Of a DNA stretch of 33,173 nucleotides, positions 15,699-24,955 are shown piece after piece. Location of the stretch: contig JAINDL010000108.1 in the NCBI GenBank assembly GCA_019931245.1, positions 1 through 33,173 of the forward strand, given 5' to 3'. Within the stretch, counting starts at the first letter, position 1; each line of letters begins with the position of its first letter. The translations under genes and the position numbers were made by a program. Below the pieces are notes generated by a model that saw nothing but the letters and a program-made list of their open reading frames with translations, did no database searches and was not told the origin of the DNA. The DNA is from Bryobacteraceae bacterium CoA2 C42. Lineage in GTDB: Bacteria > Acidobacteriota > Terriglobia > Bryobacterales > Bryobacteraceae.

Positions 15699-16790
15699 AT
15701 GCCTGGATCGTCCCCCCTGAAGACCACCCCGCTCCACGCCGTGCACCGCAATTCCGGCGCGAAAATGGTGGACTTCGGCGGCTGGGACATGCCCGTGCAG
15801 TACACCGGCATTCTCGATGAGCATCAGGCCGTCCGCACCGCCGTAGGCCTGTTCGACGTCTCTCACATGGGCGAAATCGAGATCCGCGGGCCCCAGGCCC
15901 TCGACCTCGTCCAATGGATCTCGTCCAACGACGCCGCCCGGCTCCAAACCGGCCAGGCCCACTACTCGGGCCTGCTCTACGACCACGGCGGCTTTGCCGA
16001 CGACATTCTCGTCCACAAAGTGGCCGCCGATCACTATTTCCTCTGCGTCAACGCCTCCAATCAGGACGCCGACTACGCCCACATCGTCGGCCAGAACCGC
16101 TTTGACGCCGCCGTCGAAAACGCCGGCCACCGCTGGGCCCAACTCGCGCTCCAGGGGCCCCTCGCCCTCGCCACGCTGCAGCCGCTCACCCCGGTCGATC
16201 TCGCCGCCATCAAGTACTACCATTTCGTCGATGGCGAGGTCGACGGCGTCCCCGCGCGCATCGCCCGAACCGGCTACACCGGCGAAGACGGTCTGGAACT
16301 CTATCTGGCTCCGGAGGAAGCCCCGGCCCTCTGGACCAAACTCACCGGCCGCGGCGCCAAACCCGCCGGCCTCGGCGCCCGCAATACGCTGCGCCTCGAA
16401 GCCGCCATGGCCCTCTACGGCCACGAAATCGACGCCACCATCTCGCCGCTCGAAGCCGGGCTCAGCTGGATCGTCAAGTTCGACAAGGGCGACTTCAACG
16501 GTCGCGCCAAACTCGCGGAACAAAAAGCCGCCGGCCTCACCCGCAAGCTCTGCGGCCTTAAGATGACCGGCCGCGGCATCGCCCGCGATGGCTACGAGGT
16601 CGCCGTGAACGGCGTTAAGGCCGGCTGGGTCACCAGCGGAGGCCCTTCCCCCACCACCGGCCAAAACATCGGCCTCTGCTACCTTCCCGTAGCGTACGCT
16701 ACCCCCGGCCAAACCATCGAGATCAGTATCCGCCAGCAGCCCGTCGAGGCGGTCGTAGTCCCCATCCCCTTCTACAAGCGAGCGAAATAA
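15699..16790 (+). CDS. gcvT: Glycine cleavage system T protein (aminomethyltransferase)
   Basis: This 363-aa protein matches the T-protein length and motifs: LFDVSHMGEIEIRG, DDILVHKVAADHYFLCVNA, RTGYTGEDGLELYL and RLEAAMALYGHEID. It takes the aminomethyl group from lipoylated H protein and passes it to tetrahydrofolate, giving 5,10-methylene-THF and ammonia. It is followed after 3 bp by gcvH in an operon-like arrangement. The P-protein gene usual in this operon is not next to it. The start has no SD and is close to a -10 element, so the mRNA may be leaderless. Confidence 0.97.
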   Translation: MPGSSPLKTTPLHAVHRNSGAKMVDFGGWDMPVQYTGILDEHQAVRTAVGLFDVSHMGEIEIRGPQALDLVQWISSNDAARLQTGQAHYSGLLYDHGGFADDILVHKVAADHYFLCVNASNQDADYAHIVGQNRFDAAVENAGHRWAQLALQGPLALATLQPLTPVDLAAIKYYHFVDGEVDGVPARIARTGYTGEDGLELYLAPEEAPALWTKLTGRGAKPAGLGARNTLRLEAAMALYGHEIDATISPLEAGLSWIVKFDKGDFNGRAKLAEQKAAGLTRKLCGLKMTGRGIARDGYEVAVNGVKAGWVTSGGPSPTTGQNIGLCYLPVAYATPGQTIEISIRQQPVEAVVVPIPFYKRAK

Positions 16791-16793
16791 CCC

Positions 16794-17168
16794 ATGTATC
16801 CAGACAACTACCGCTACACCAAAGAGCATGAATGGGTTCTGGTTGACGGCGAATCCGGCACCATCGGCATCACCGATCACGCCCAGTCCGAACTCGGCGA
16901 CATTGTCTTTGTCGACCTGCCCAAAGCGGGCGCCACCATCGAACAGGGCAAGACCTTCGGTTCGGTCGAGAGCGTCAAAGCCGTCTCCGATCTCTACGCC
17001 CCCGTCTCGGGCGAGGTCGTCGCGGTCAACAGCGACCTCAATACCCAGCCCGAACTCCTCAACTCCTCCCCCCACGACAGCGCCTGGCTCATCAAAGTGA
17101 AGATTACCGCCCCCGGCGAACTCGATGGCCTCCTCTCCGCCGCCGACTATCAGGCCTATCTCGGCTAA
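16794..17168 (+). CDS. gcvH: Glycine cleavage system H protein
   Basis: This 124-aa carrier protein has the lipoylation site Lys62 in SVESVKAVSDLYAP and the family start YTKEHEWV. The lipoyl arm shuttles the aminomethyl group between P, T and L proteins. It lies 3 bp after gcvT and 7 bp before a membrane glycosyltransferase gene, so all three may be on one mRNA. Confidence 0.97.
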   Translation: MYPDNYRYTKEHEWVLVDGESGTIGITDHAQSELGDIVFVDLPKAGATIEQGKTFGSVESVKAVSDLYAPVSGEVVAVNSDLNTQPELLNSSPHDSAWLIKVKITAPGELDGLLSAADYQAYLG

Positions 17169-17175
17169 GCCCTCC

Positions 17176-18978
17176 ATGCGGCACGCGCTGCTGGTCATCG
17201 CCCTCGTCCTGGCCCTGCGCGTGCCGTATCTCAACCACCCCATCCAGGGCGATGACGTCTACTACCTCGTCAGCGCCCAGCACGCCCAGATCGATCCCGC
17301 CCACCCCCTCCGCGCCCGCTTCGCCTTTGAAGGCCAGATGGTCTCCATGCAGGGCCACCCCCACGGCCCCTTCAACGCCTGGTACCTCGGCGCGCTCCTC
17401 GCCCTCTTTGGCGATATCAAAGAGGTCCCCTTCCACGCCGCCTACCTGCCCTTCTCCCTCATCGCCGCGCTCAGCGCCCTCTCGCTCGCCCGCCGCTTCA
17501 GCCCCCATCCGCTCACGGCCACCCTCCTCTTCCTCGCCACCCCCGCCTTCGTCATCAACGGCAATAGCCTCGAAACCGACGTCCCCCTGCTCGCCTTCTG
17601 GCTCCTCTCCACCGCCCTCTACACCGCCAACCGCCCCTGGCTCGCCATCCTCCCGCTCGCGCTCGCCGCCCTCACCGCCTACCAGTCCGTCGTCCTCATC
17701 CCCATCCTCTTTCTCTACAACCGCCGCTACTGGCCCGTCACCCTCACCCCGGCCCTCACCATCGCCGCCTTCCAACTCTTTGAACGCTCCAGCACCGGCA
17801 CCCTCCCCGCCCAGGTCCTCACCGGCTACTTCTCGCAGTACGCGCTGCAATCCCTGATCAACAAAGCCCGCAACGCCGCCGCGCTCACCACGCACCTCGG
17901 CTGGCTCATCTTCCCCCTCGCCACGCTCCCCGTCCACTGGCGCCTCGCCCTCCCGTTCGCCCTCGCCGGCGCTCTCTACGATCCCCACCCGCTCTTCTGG
18001 CTCCCCTTCGGCCTCGGCGCCAGCCTGCTGCTCTCTTTGAAGCCCAGGACCGAATGGCTCCACCAATGGATCGCCCTCTTCTTCGCCGCCGCCCTCGCCA
18101 TCTTCTTCGCCGGCGCCAACCGCTACCTGCTCCCGCTCGCCCTCCCCGTCGCCCTCCTCGCCAGCCGCTACCCGCTCGCCCGCCCCGCCATCGCCCTGCA
18201 GTTCGCCCTCTCTGCCGCGCTCGCCTTCACCAACTATCAGCACGGGCAGGCCTACCGCGACTTCGTCACCCCGCCCGATGGCCGCCTCTGGGTCAACGCC
18301 GAATGGGGCCTCCGCTTCTACGCCGAAGCCGTGGGCGGCGTGCCCCTCCTGCGCGGCGAACCGGTGCAACCCGGCGACGCCGTGCTGTCGAGCGCCCTCT
18401 CTAGCCCCGTCAACTTCACCACCGGCGGCGGCCGAGCCGCCCTTACCAAACAGGCCGAAGTCCGCCCGCTCCTGCCCTTCTGCCTCATCTGTCTCGACGG
18501 CCGCAGCGCCTACTCCTCCGCCCAGCACGGCCTCCGGGCCTTTGATCTCACCACCCACCCCCTCGATCGCCTCCAACTCGCCGGCATCATCGCCCAGCGC
18601 CCCACCCGCAGCTATCTCCCCATGGGCGACCCCGCCGCCACCAGCCAGATCGTCTCCGGCATCTACGACCTCGAAGGCGAGAACTGGCGCTGGATGTCCG
18701 ACCGCGGCACCGTCCTGCTGCAGCGCAAGCCCGGCCCCCTCGTCGCCAAAATCTACGTGCCCGATGCCGCCCCGGGCCGCCTCGTCACCCTCACCGTCGA
18801 TGGCCAACTGGTCCACTCCCAAACGCTCCCCGGCCCCGGTTCCTACGAAATCCGCACCGCCGATCTCCCCCCCGGCGAAGGCGACCTCTCCGTCTCCCTC
18901 TCGATCGACCGGCCCTTCCAGGCTCCCAACGACGCCCGCCGCCTCGGCCTCATTCTCTCAAGCATCGGCATCCCGTAG
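17176..18978 (+). CDS. Polytopic membrane glycosyltransferase (GT39/ArnT-PMT-like)
   Basis: This 600-aa protein has about 10-11 hydrophobic segments in residues 1-370. After the first helix comes LNHPIQGDDVYYL, an acidic GDD motif in the first outer loop like the catalytic Asp-containing motif of PMT/ArnT (GT-C) enzymes. The C-terminal ~230 residues are a soluble outer domain. Such enzymes move a sugar from a polyprenyl-phosphate donor to lipid or protein at the outer face of the inner membrane. The ATG at 17176 follows gcvH by 7 bp; a longer frame start at 17125 would lie inside gcvH. Donor and acceptor are unknown. Codons are strongly C-ending. Confidence 0.8.
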   Translation: MRHALLVIALVLALRVPYLNHPIQGDDVYYLVSAQHAQIDPAHPLRARFAFEGQMVSMQGHPHGPFNAWYLGALLALFGDIKEVPFHAAYLPFSLIAALSALSLARRFSPHPLTATLLFLATPAFVINGNSLETDVPLLAFWLLSTALYTANRPWLAILPLALAALTAYQSVVLIPILFLYNRRYWPVTLTPALTIAAFQLFERSSTGTLPAQVLTGYFSQYALQSLINKARNAAALTTHLGWLIFPLATLPVHWRLALPFALAGALYDPHPLFWLPFGLGASLLLSLKPRTEWLHQWIALFFAAALAIFFAGANRYLLPLALPVALLASRYPLARPAIALQFALSAALAFTNYQHGQAYRDFVTPPDGRLWVNAEWGLRFYAEAVGGVPLLRGEPVQPGDAVLSSALSSPVNFTTGGGRAALTKQAEVRPLLPFCLICLDGRSAYSSAQHGLRAFDLTTHPLDRLQLAGIIAQRPTRSYLPMGDPAATSQIVSGIYDLEGENWRWMSDRGTVLLQRKPGPLVAKIYVPDAAPGRLVTLTVDGQLVHSQTLPGPGSYEIRTADLPPGEGDLSVSLSIDRPFQAPNDARRLGLILSSIGIP

Positions 18979-18994
18979 CCTCGCCCGCATGATG

Positions 18995-19000
18995 TAGAAT
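18995..19000 (+). promoter_or_regulatory. -10-like element upstream of enolase-superfamily gene
   Basis: TAGAAT ends 9 bases before the ATG at 19010, and no SD is seen. No good -35 is present at 17-base spacing. It is one of several cases here where a -10-like hexamer abuts the start codon. Confidence 0.35.
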
Positions 19001-19009
19001 TGCCCGAGC

Positions 19010-20215
19010 ATGCACCGCCGCACCCTCCTCGCTTCCCTGCCCTTTTTCTCCCTCGCCTCCGCCGCCGTCGCGCGCCATAAAATCGCCAACGTCCAGACCA
19101 TGACCCTCCAGGGAGGACGCACCTACATCCTCGTCAAGATCACCGCCGACAACGGCGTCTACGGCATCGCCGAAGCCTACGGCACGCCCGGCTACGGCGT
19201 CAAGGAGCAGATCCTCTCCCTCAAACCCTGGCTCGTCGGCAAAGATCCCCTCGAAACCGACAAGCTCTTCACCCTCCTCGGCCAGGGCGCCTCCAGCCTC
19301 TCCGGCTCCCGCACCGACGGCTCGGCCCACAACTTCCTCCGCGCCGCCTCCGCCATCGACATGGCCCTGTTCGACCTCGCCGGCAAGCTCCTCAACGTCC
19401 CCGCCTCCACCCTGCTCGGCGGCCGCTTCGCGAGCCGCACCCGCATGTACGACCACGCCGCTCCCGCCAATATGCTCGACAAAGCCTCCTGCCGCGAGTG
19501 GGCCGCCAAGGTCAAGGCCGACCCCGCCGGCTTCACCTGCCATAAGTTCGGCTTCCCGCACGACAAGCACACCAACCGCATTCTCTCGACCAAGGAACTG
19601 ATCAATATCCAAAAGGGCTTTGAAAACTGCCGCGAGGCCATCGGCTGGGACCACGACATCATGGTCCACTGCCACTGGGAGTACGACGTCCGCACCGCCA
19701 TCCAGATCGCCGATGCCGTCGCCGACATCAAGCCGGTCTGGCTCGAAGACCCGATGCTCGTCGATTACTCCGACTCCTGGAAACGCCTCTGCGCCAGCTC
19801 CCGCGTGCCCATCTGCATGGGCGAAAATCTCGCCCGCCGCGAAGGCTTCCTCCCCTTCATCGTCAACCAGGGCGCCGATATCCTCCACCCCGATCTCCGC
19901 AACTCCGGCGGCTTCCTCGAAACCAAACGCATCGCCGATCTCGCCGCCCCCTTCGGCATGCCCATGGGCACCCACAACACCGGCAGCCAGGTGAACACCT
20001 ACGCCAACGCCCAGTGGGCCACCAGCATCCGCGACTTCATCGCCTGCGAAACCGTCACCGGCAAAGGCGACTGGATGGACCAGTTACTGCTCCTCGACGG
20101 CCCCTATATCAAGGACGGCTACATCGCCGCCACCGAGAAGCCGGGCCTCGGCATCGAACTCAATCCCGATACGGCGAAGGCGCATCTCGCCCCGGGCGAG
20201 ACTTATTGGAGTTAG
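19010..20215 (+). CDS. Mandelate racemase/muconate lactonizing enzyme family protein (dehydratase-like), exported
   Basis: This 401-aa protein has an N-terminal export signal starting MHRRTLLASLPFFSLASAAV; the RR pair suggests Tat. It has the enolase-superfamily capping domain (about 25-140) and TIM barrel. Visible active-site elements are LEDP (Glu246), GENL (Glu272) and GTHNTGS (His322), the pattern of the sugar-acid dehydratase branch. At the first metal-ligand position, usually Asp, the sequence reads MVHCHWEYD, so His220 seems to replace Asp. These enzymes abstract a proton next to a carboxylate; a sugar-acid dehydratase role is likely, but the substrate is not known. It starts 31 bp after the glycosyltransferase gene. 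Confidence 0.85.
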   Translation: MHRRTLLASLPFFSLASAAVARHKIANVQTMTLQGGRTYILVKITADNGVYGIAEAYGTPGYGVKEQILSLKPWLVGKDPLETDKLFTLLGQGASSLSGSRTDGSAHNFLRAASAIDMALFDLAGKLLNVPASTLLGGRFASRTRMYDHAAPANMLDKASCREWAAKVKADPAGFTCHKFGFPHDKHTNRILSTKELINIQKGFENCREAIGWDHDIMVHCHWEYDVRTAIQIADAVADIKPVWLEDPMLVDYSDSWKRLCASSRVPICMGENLARREGFLPFIVNQGADILHPDLRNSGGFLETKRIADLAAPFGMPMGTHNTGSQVNTYANAQWATSIRDFIACETVTGKGDWMDQLLLLDGPYIKDGYIAATEKPGLGIELNPDTAKAHLAPGETYWS

Positions 20216-20227
20216 AGGCTTTGGTGA

Positions 20228-20256
20228 TTGCCCTGGCCCGTACGGGCTGGTACCAT
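20228..20256 (+). promoter_or_regulatory. Putative promoter for the TonB-dependent receptor
   Basis: TTGCCC at 20228-20233, a 17-base spacer and TACCAT at 20251-20256 form a plausible sigma-70-type promoter. The receptor ATG at 20265 follows 8 bases after the -10, without an SD. Confidence 0.5.
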
Positions 20257-20264
20257 CACCAGTA

Positions 20265-23200
20265 ATGCGCGCTAAACACTTAGCTCTCGTCTTGGTTTGT
20301 GCTTCGGTCGCTTTCGCCCAAACCGGCACCATTCAGGGAACCCTCGTCGACCCATCCGGCGCCGCCATCCGCGGCGCGAAAATCTCCGCCACCGACCAAC
20401 GGAAGTCCGTCCTCGTCCGCGAAGTCTCCACCATCGACGACGGCGGATTCCAACTCGGCAACATCCAGCCCGGCCTCTATACCCTCAAGTTCACCGCCCC
20501 CGGCTTCAAATCACTTACCCGTACCGATATCCAACTCGATACCAACCAGATTCTCAACTTCGGCAGCGTCTCGCTCGAAGTCGGCGCCACCACCGAGTCC
20601 ATCACGGTCGAAGCCGAGGTCCCGCTCGTTGAAACCTCAACCGCCAACAAGAGCTTCACCATCAGTAGTAAACAGGTCACCGACCTGTCGCTGAACGGCC
20701 GCGACTTCCAGTCGCTCATGCGCACCCTGCCGGGCGTTGTCTCGAACGACCGCACCGACTTCCGCCTCGCCTTCAACAACACCGACGCCTTCAACGTCAA
20801 CGGCCTCCGCGGCTCGAATAACAACGTCTTCCTCGACGGCGCCATCAACACCGACGTCGGCGCCAACGACGGCCAGTACACGCAGATCTCCCTCGACGCC
20901 GTCGGCGAGTTCCGCGTCCAAACCTCCACCTTCAACGCCGAGTTCGGCCGCAACCCCGGCATCATGATCTCGGTCAACACCAAGTCCGGCGGCAAGAACT
21001 ACCACGGCACCTTCTACGAGTTCCTCCGCAACAACGCCCTCGACGCCCGCCAGCCCTTCGACCGCACCGGCACCACCCAGAAACTGCGCTTCAACCAGTT
21101 CGGCGCCAACTTCGGCGGCCCGCTGCTGATTCCGAAATTCTCCACCCGCCAGGACCCCAAGCTCTTCTTCTTCTTCAACTACGAAAAGACCCTCGCCACC
21201 CGCCCCAGCGGCGGCTCCTTCGTAGACCTGCCCCACCCGGACCTGCTCAACGGCGACCTGTCCCGCCTCTACCGCGCCGGCAACATCCTCACGGCCCAGG
21301 GCGTCGATACCGGCTTCCGCATCGGCCAGGTCTTCCAGCCCGGCACGGTGGTCCGCGAAGCCGGCGGCCGCATCATCGGCGGCCAGCCCTACCCCGGTAA
21401 CATCGTCCCCCGCACCCAGTGGGCCCGCAACGCCCCGGCCTTCCTGAAAGTGCTCTCCGGCGCCAACTACGCCGGCACCGTCCCCACCCCCAACGTCCCG
21501 GAAACCGTCCGGTCCTTCTTCCAGGACACCTATCAGTTCAACAAGGAAGGCAAGGTCGCCCGCGTCGACTACACCATCTCCGACCGCGCCAACTTCTTCT
21601 TCCGCTGGGCCGACGACGCCAACCACGAAGAGCAGGGCCTCGGCATCTTCGCCTCTACGCCCTACCCGGTCTTCCCCCAGTTCCGCCGCAAGCCCGGCAG
21701 CTCCTGGAGCTATAACCTCGTCAACGTCATCTCCCCCTCCACCACCAACGAATTCATCTTCAGCTACAACCGCCTCACCCAACTCGTCGACGTGCAGGAG
21801 GACGCCAACAAAGCCCTCTACGATCGCACCTCGCTCGGCTTCACCTTCCCCGAGTTCTTCCCCGACGCCAACCTCCGCAGCCGCTTCCCCCGCTTCAACT
21901 GCGGCGTCGGCAGCTGTAACTACCCCGGCTTCGCCGCCGGCTGGCTCTCGGAAGCCCGGCAGTTCACCTGGACCGACAACCTCACCAAAAACATCGGCAA
22001 ACACACGCTCAAATTCGGCGGCTTCTTCAACATGAACCTGAACGGCCAGCAGCCCAGCTGGACCGACGCCATGAGCTTCAACTTCGGCGACTCGGCCGAC
22101 AACCCGATCTCCACCGGCAACACCTTCGCCAACATGCTGATCGGCAACTACACCTCGGTCACCCAAACCAACGGCCGCTTCTACGGCTCCTTCCGCTTCT
22201 ACGGCATCGAAGGCTACGCCCAGGACTCCTGGCGCGTCAACCGCAAACTTACCCTCGAATACGGCGTCCGCTGGGCCTACCTCGGTCCCACCTACACCTA
22301 CGGCAAGTTCCTCCAGAACTACTTCGACCCCCGCCGCTACGACCCGGCCAAAGCCGCCCAGATCGACCTCAACCGCGGCCTCACCCTTGGCACCATCGTC
22401 CCCAACGCCGGCGACCCGTTCAACGGCATGGTGGAAGAAGGCGCCGCCAACGGCCTGCCCAAAGGCGGCGTCCAGCACCGCTGGAACAACTTCGGCCCGC
22501 GCGTCGGCTTCGCCTGGGATCCGTTCGGCGACGGCAAAACCTCCATCCGCGGCGGCGGCGGCGTCTTCTATGAACGCATCCGCCAAAACGCCAACAACTT
22601 CGACGGCCTCGGCAACCCGCCGCTCACCTTCCAGCCCAGCGTCTTCGCCGGCAACGTCGATGCCATCAACACCGGCCTCATCGCCGGCGGCCGCCGTTCG
22701 CCCGTCAACATCGTCGCCATCGACGCGGCCGGGCAGATTCCCACCATCTACTCCTGGAGCTTCGGCGTCCAGCGCGAAATCGGCGCCAAAACCTCGCTCG
22801 ACATCAGCTACATCGGCAACCGCGGCCGCTACCTGCAGTATCGCCGCGACCTGAACCAGCTCCCGCTCGGCGCCACCCTGCAGCCCGGCGTGCTCACCGC
22901 CGTCAACGGCGTCGCCAACGCGCTCCGCCCCTACCGCGGCTACGCCAGCGTGAACTTCACCGAGTTCGGCTCCACGTCCAACTACAACGGCCTCCAGGCC
23001 CGCGTCTCCCGCCGCTTCGCCAAGAGCTTCACCGGCAACTTCAACTACACCTGGGCCAAGGCGCAGGGCGTCAACGAAGGCGACACCAACGCCCTCGCCT
23101 ACACCTTCGACCGGAAGCGCGAGTACGGCCTGCTGAACTTCGACCGCAAGCAGATCGTCACCGTCGACTTCATCTACGAACTGCCCAAGCTCGCCAACGC

Positions 23201-23696
23201 CAACGGCTTCGTCAAAGGCGTTGTCAACGGCTGGCAGGTCAACGGCATCGTCCGCTACTGGGGCGGCACGCCGCTCACCATCACTTCGAACGGCAACCCC
23301 GGCACCCTCGGCGGCGGCCCCCGCGCCGACTACATCGGCGGCAGCGTCACCAACCCCAACCCGAGCGAACTCGACTACTTCAATGTATTCGCCTTCGCCC
23401 GGCCGGCCGAAGGCTCGCTCGGCAACACCGGCGAAGGCATTCTCCGCGGCCCGGGCATCCGCCAGTGGGACGTCTCGATGATCAAGACCACCACCATATT
23501 CGAACGCGTCAACGTGCAGCTCCGCTTTGAGACGTTCAACACGTTCAACCAAACGCAGTGGGCCGGCGTCAACACCGGCCTGAGCGTGCCCAACCCCGGC
23601 ACGGTCCCCACCGCCGCCACCCGCGGCACCTTTGGCCAGATCAACTCGACGCGCGATCCCCGTACCATCCAACTCGGGATCAAGGTTCTGTTCTAA
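20265..23696 (+). CDS. TonB-dependent receptor, Oar-like with carboxypeptidase-regulatory-like N-terminus
   Basis: This 1143-aa outer-membrane protein begins with a signal peptide (ending VAFAQ). A carboxypeptidase-regulatory-like domain follows at about 20-100 (GTIQGTLVDPSGAAIRGAKI), then a plug domain (about 115-235; LNGRDFQSLMRTLPGV, NVNGLRGSNNNVFLDGA) and a large beta-barrel ending in the terminal Phe of LGIKVLF. This architecture is abundant in Acidobacteria, where such receptors are thought to import oligosaccharides or other large nutrients using TonB/ExbBD energy. No TonB system genes are in the window. A TPR protein gene follows after 9 bp. The nearby sugar enzymes suggest a carbohydrate ligand, which is inference. 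Confidence 0.95.
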   Translation: MRAKHLALVLVCASVAFAQTGTIQGTLVDPSGAAIRGAKISATDQRKSVLVREVSTIDDGGFQLGNIQPGLYTLKFTAPGFKSLTRTDIQLDTNQILNFGSVSLEVGATTESITVEAEVPLVETSTANKSFTISSKQVTDLSLNGRDFQSLMRTLPGVVSNDRTDFRLAFNNTDAFNVNGLRGSNNNVFLDGAINTDVGANDGQYTQISLDAVGEFRVQTSTFNAEFGRNPGIMISVNTKSGGKNYHGTFYEFLRNNALDARQPFDRTGTTQKLRFNQFGANFGGPLLIPKFSTRQDPKLFFFFNYEKTLATRPSGGSFVDLPHPDLLNGDLSRLYRAGNILTAQGVDTGFRIGQVFQPGTVVREAGGRIIGGQPYPGNIVPRTQWARNAPAFLKVLSGANYAGTVPTPNVPETVRSFFQDTYQFNKEGKVARVDYTISDRANFFFRWADDANHEEQGLGIFASTPYPVFPQFRRKPGSSWSYNLVNVISPSTTNEFIFSYNRLTQLVDVQEDANKALYDRTSLGFTFPEFFPDANLRSRFPRFNCGVGSCNYPGFAAGWLSEARQFTWTDNLTKNIGKHTLKFGGFFNMNLNGQQPSWTDAMSFNFGDSADNPISTGNTFANMLIGNYTSVTQTNGRFYGSFRFYGIEGYAQDSWRVNRKLTLEYGVRWAYLGPTYTYGKFLQNYFDPRRYDPAKAAQIDLNRGLTLGTIVPNAGDPFNGMVEEGAANGLPKGGVQHRWNNFGPRVGFAWDPFGDGKTSIRGGGGVFYERIRQNANNFDGLGNPPLTFQPSVFAGNVDAINTGLIAGGRRSPVNIVAIDAAGQIPTIYSWSFGVQREIGAKTSLDISYIGNRGRYLQYRRDLNQLPLGATLQPGVLTAVNGVANALRPYRGYASVNFTEFGSTSNYNGLQARVSRRFAKSFTGNFNYTWAKAQGVNEGDTNALAYTFDRKREYGLLNFDRKQIVTVDFIYELPKLANANGFVKGVVNGWQVNGIVRYWGGTPLTITSNGNPGTLGGGPRADYIGGSVTNPNPSELDYFNVFAFARPAEGSLGNTGEGILRGPGIRQWDVSMIKTTTIFERVNVQLRFETFNTFNQTQWAGVNTGLSVPNPGTVPTAATRGTFGQINSTRDPRTIQLGIKVLF

Positions 23697-23705
23697 CCTC
23701 AGAAC

Positions 23706-24746
23706 ATGGTCCTGGTCACCTGTCTGGCCCTGCTTCTGCTGCAGGGCCAGACCACCCCGCAACTCTTTGAAGCCGCCGTCAACGCCCTGCGGGCCAACCG
23801 GCTCGCCGAGGCCGAAGCGGCTTTCCGCGAAGTGCTCCGCCGCGAACCCGCCAACCTCGGCGCGCTCGGTAACCTCGGCGTGCTCTACTCCCGGCAAAAC
23901 AAACCCAACCTCGCCATCGACACCTACCAGCGCGCCCTCCGCCTCGCCCCGGCCGAACCCGGCCTGCTGCTCAACCTCGGCCTGGCCTATCTCAAGCTCG
24001 ATAATCACGCCGCCGCCAAGCCCCTGTTCGCCCGCCTCTCCACCCCGCAGGCCCGCGAGCTCCACGCCATCTGCCAACTGCAGACCGGCGAAGTCGCCGC
24101 CGCCCGCGCCGCGCTCGAGCAGCTCCCCCCCACCCCGGCCGTCTACCACTTTCTGTCCCTAGCTTATGCCCGGCAGCAGGATCTCCCCCGCGCCGAAGCC
24201 ACGCTCGCCAAGCTCTACGCCATGCTCCCGCCGGCCGAGGCGAGCTACCTCGAAGGCCGCGTCTGGTACGACGCCGCCCTGTTCGACAAAGCCCTCGCGG
24301 CCTTTGAGAAGTCCGGCCACGCCCTCGAGACCGGCAAGACGCTCATCAGTCTCCGCCGCAACGAGGAGGCGGCGGCCGCCCTGCGCCGCGCCCTGGCGGA
24401 GAACCCGGATGACATCGAAGCCCGTTACTTCCTCGGCGCGTTGCACGTGCAGCAAAACGAACCCAAACCGGCGCTCCCGCTGCTCGAAGCCGTAGCGGCG
24501 GCCCGCCCCGATCTTTGGGGGACTCCCTACTATCTTGGCAAGGCCCATCTGGCGCTGGGCAACGCCGCCGCCGCCCTGCCGCTACTGGAAACGGCGGCCC
24601 GGCGCGCCCCGCGGGAAGCCCCGGTCCACTATCAACTCGCCCGCGCGCTGCAAGCGCTCGGCCGCGCCGCCGAAGCCCGGCAGGCCTTCGCCCGCGTGGC
24701 CCAACTCCGGCGCGACGCCAACCCGGAATCGATTGTGATGAAGTAG
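23706..24746 (+). CDS. TPR-repeat protein, probably exported
   Basis: This 346-aa protein starts with a short hydrophobic segment (MVLVTCLALLLLQGQ), which may be a signal peptide or anchor. It then consists of tetratricopeptide helices to the end (for example AEAAFREVLRREPANLGALGNLGVLYSRQNK; AAAALRRALAENPDDIEARYFLG), roughly eight or nine repeats. TPR arrays hold protein partners together. It lies 9 bp downstream of the TonB-dependent receptor and is likely co-transcribed, so it may work with it in the periplasm. It has no catalytic domain. Confidence 0.85.
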   Translation: MVLVTCLALLLLQGQTTPQLFEAAVNALRANRLAEAEAAFREVLRREPANLGALGNLGVLYSRQNKPNLAIDTYQRALRLAPAEPGLLLNLGLAYLKLDNHAAAKPLFARLSTPQARELHAICQLQTGEVAAARAALEQLPPTPAVYHFLSLAYARQQDLPRAEATLAKLYAMLPPAEASYLEGRVWYDAALFDKALAAFEKSGHALETGKTLISLRRNEEAAAALRRALAENPDDIEARYFLGALHVQQNEPKPALPLLEAVAAARPDLWGTPYYLGKAHLALGNAAAALPLLETAARRAPREAPVHYQLARALQALGRAAEARQAFARVAQLRRDANPESIVMK

Positions 24747-24753
24747 TCCGCTG

Positions 24754-24955
24754 CCTCACCGGTCCGCACCCCGTTCCCGCCGAGCCCAAAGGCACCCGCC
24801 CCTCGTCACCCCGTCTCAGCGCAGACGCCCTCCCGGCGGCGCGACGGCCTCACCGGCCCGCACCCGTTCCCGCCGAGCCCCGCACATGCCGAACCCCGCA
24901 CATGCCGAAACCGAAGACCGATCGCCGGCCGTCACCCCGTCTCAGCGTAGACGCC
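24754..24955. repeat. Imperfect duplication between convergent genes
   Basis: The block CCTCACCGGTCCGCACC...GTTCCCGCCGAGCCC at 24754 recurs at 24848. The block GTCACCCCGTCTCAGCG(C/T)AGACGCC at 24805 recurs at 24931; its second copy includes the stop and last codons of the NHL gene. Between them CGCACATGCCGAA is tandemly duplicated. The gap therefore looks built by local duplication of the 3' end of the NHL gene region. Confidence 0.7.

Noticed and set aside
17104-18822. A 572-codon minus-strand open frame opposite the glycosyltransferase
   Set aside because: It has the same codon-bias artefact; the composition is almost only Gly, Glu, Ala and Val, with no motif.
20637-24149. A 1170-codon minus-strand open frame opposite the TonB-dependent receptor
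   Set aside because: It is Gly/Val/Glu/Ala-rich low-complexity translation caused by the strong C-ending codon bias of the receptor; the receptor is unmistakable on the plus strand.
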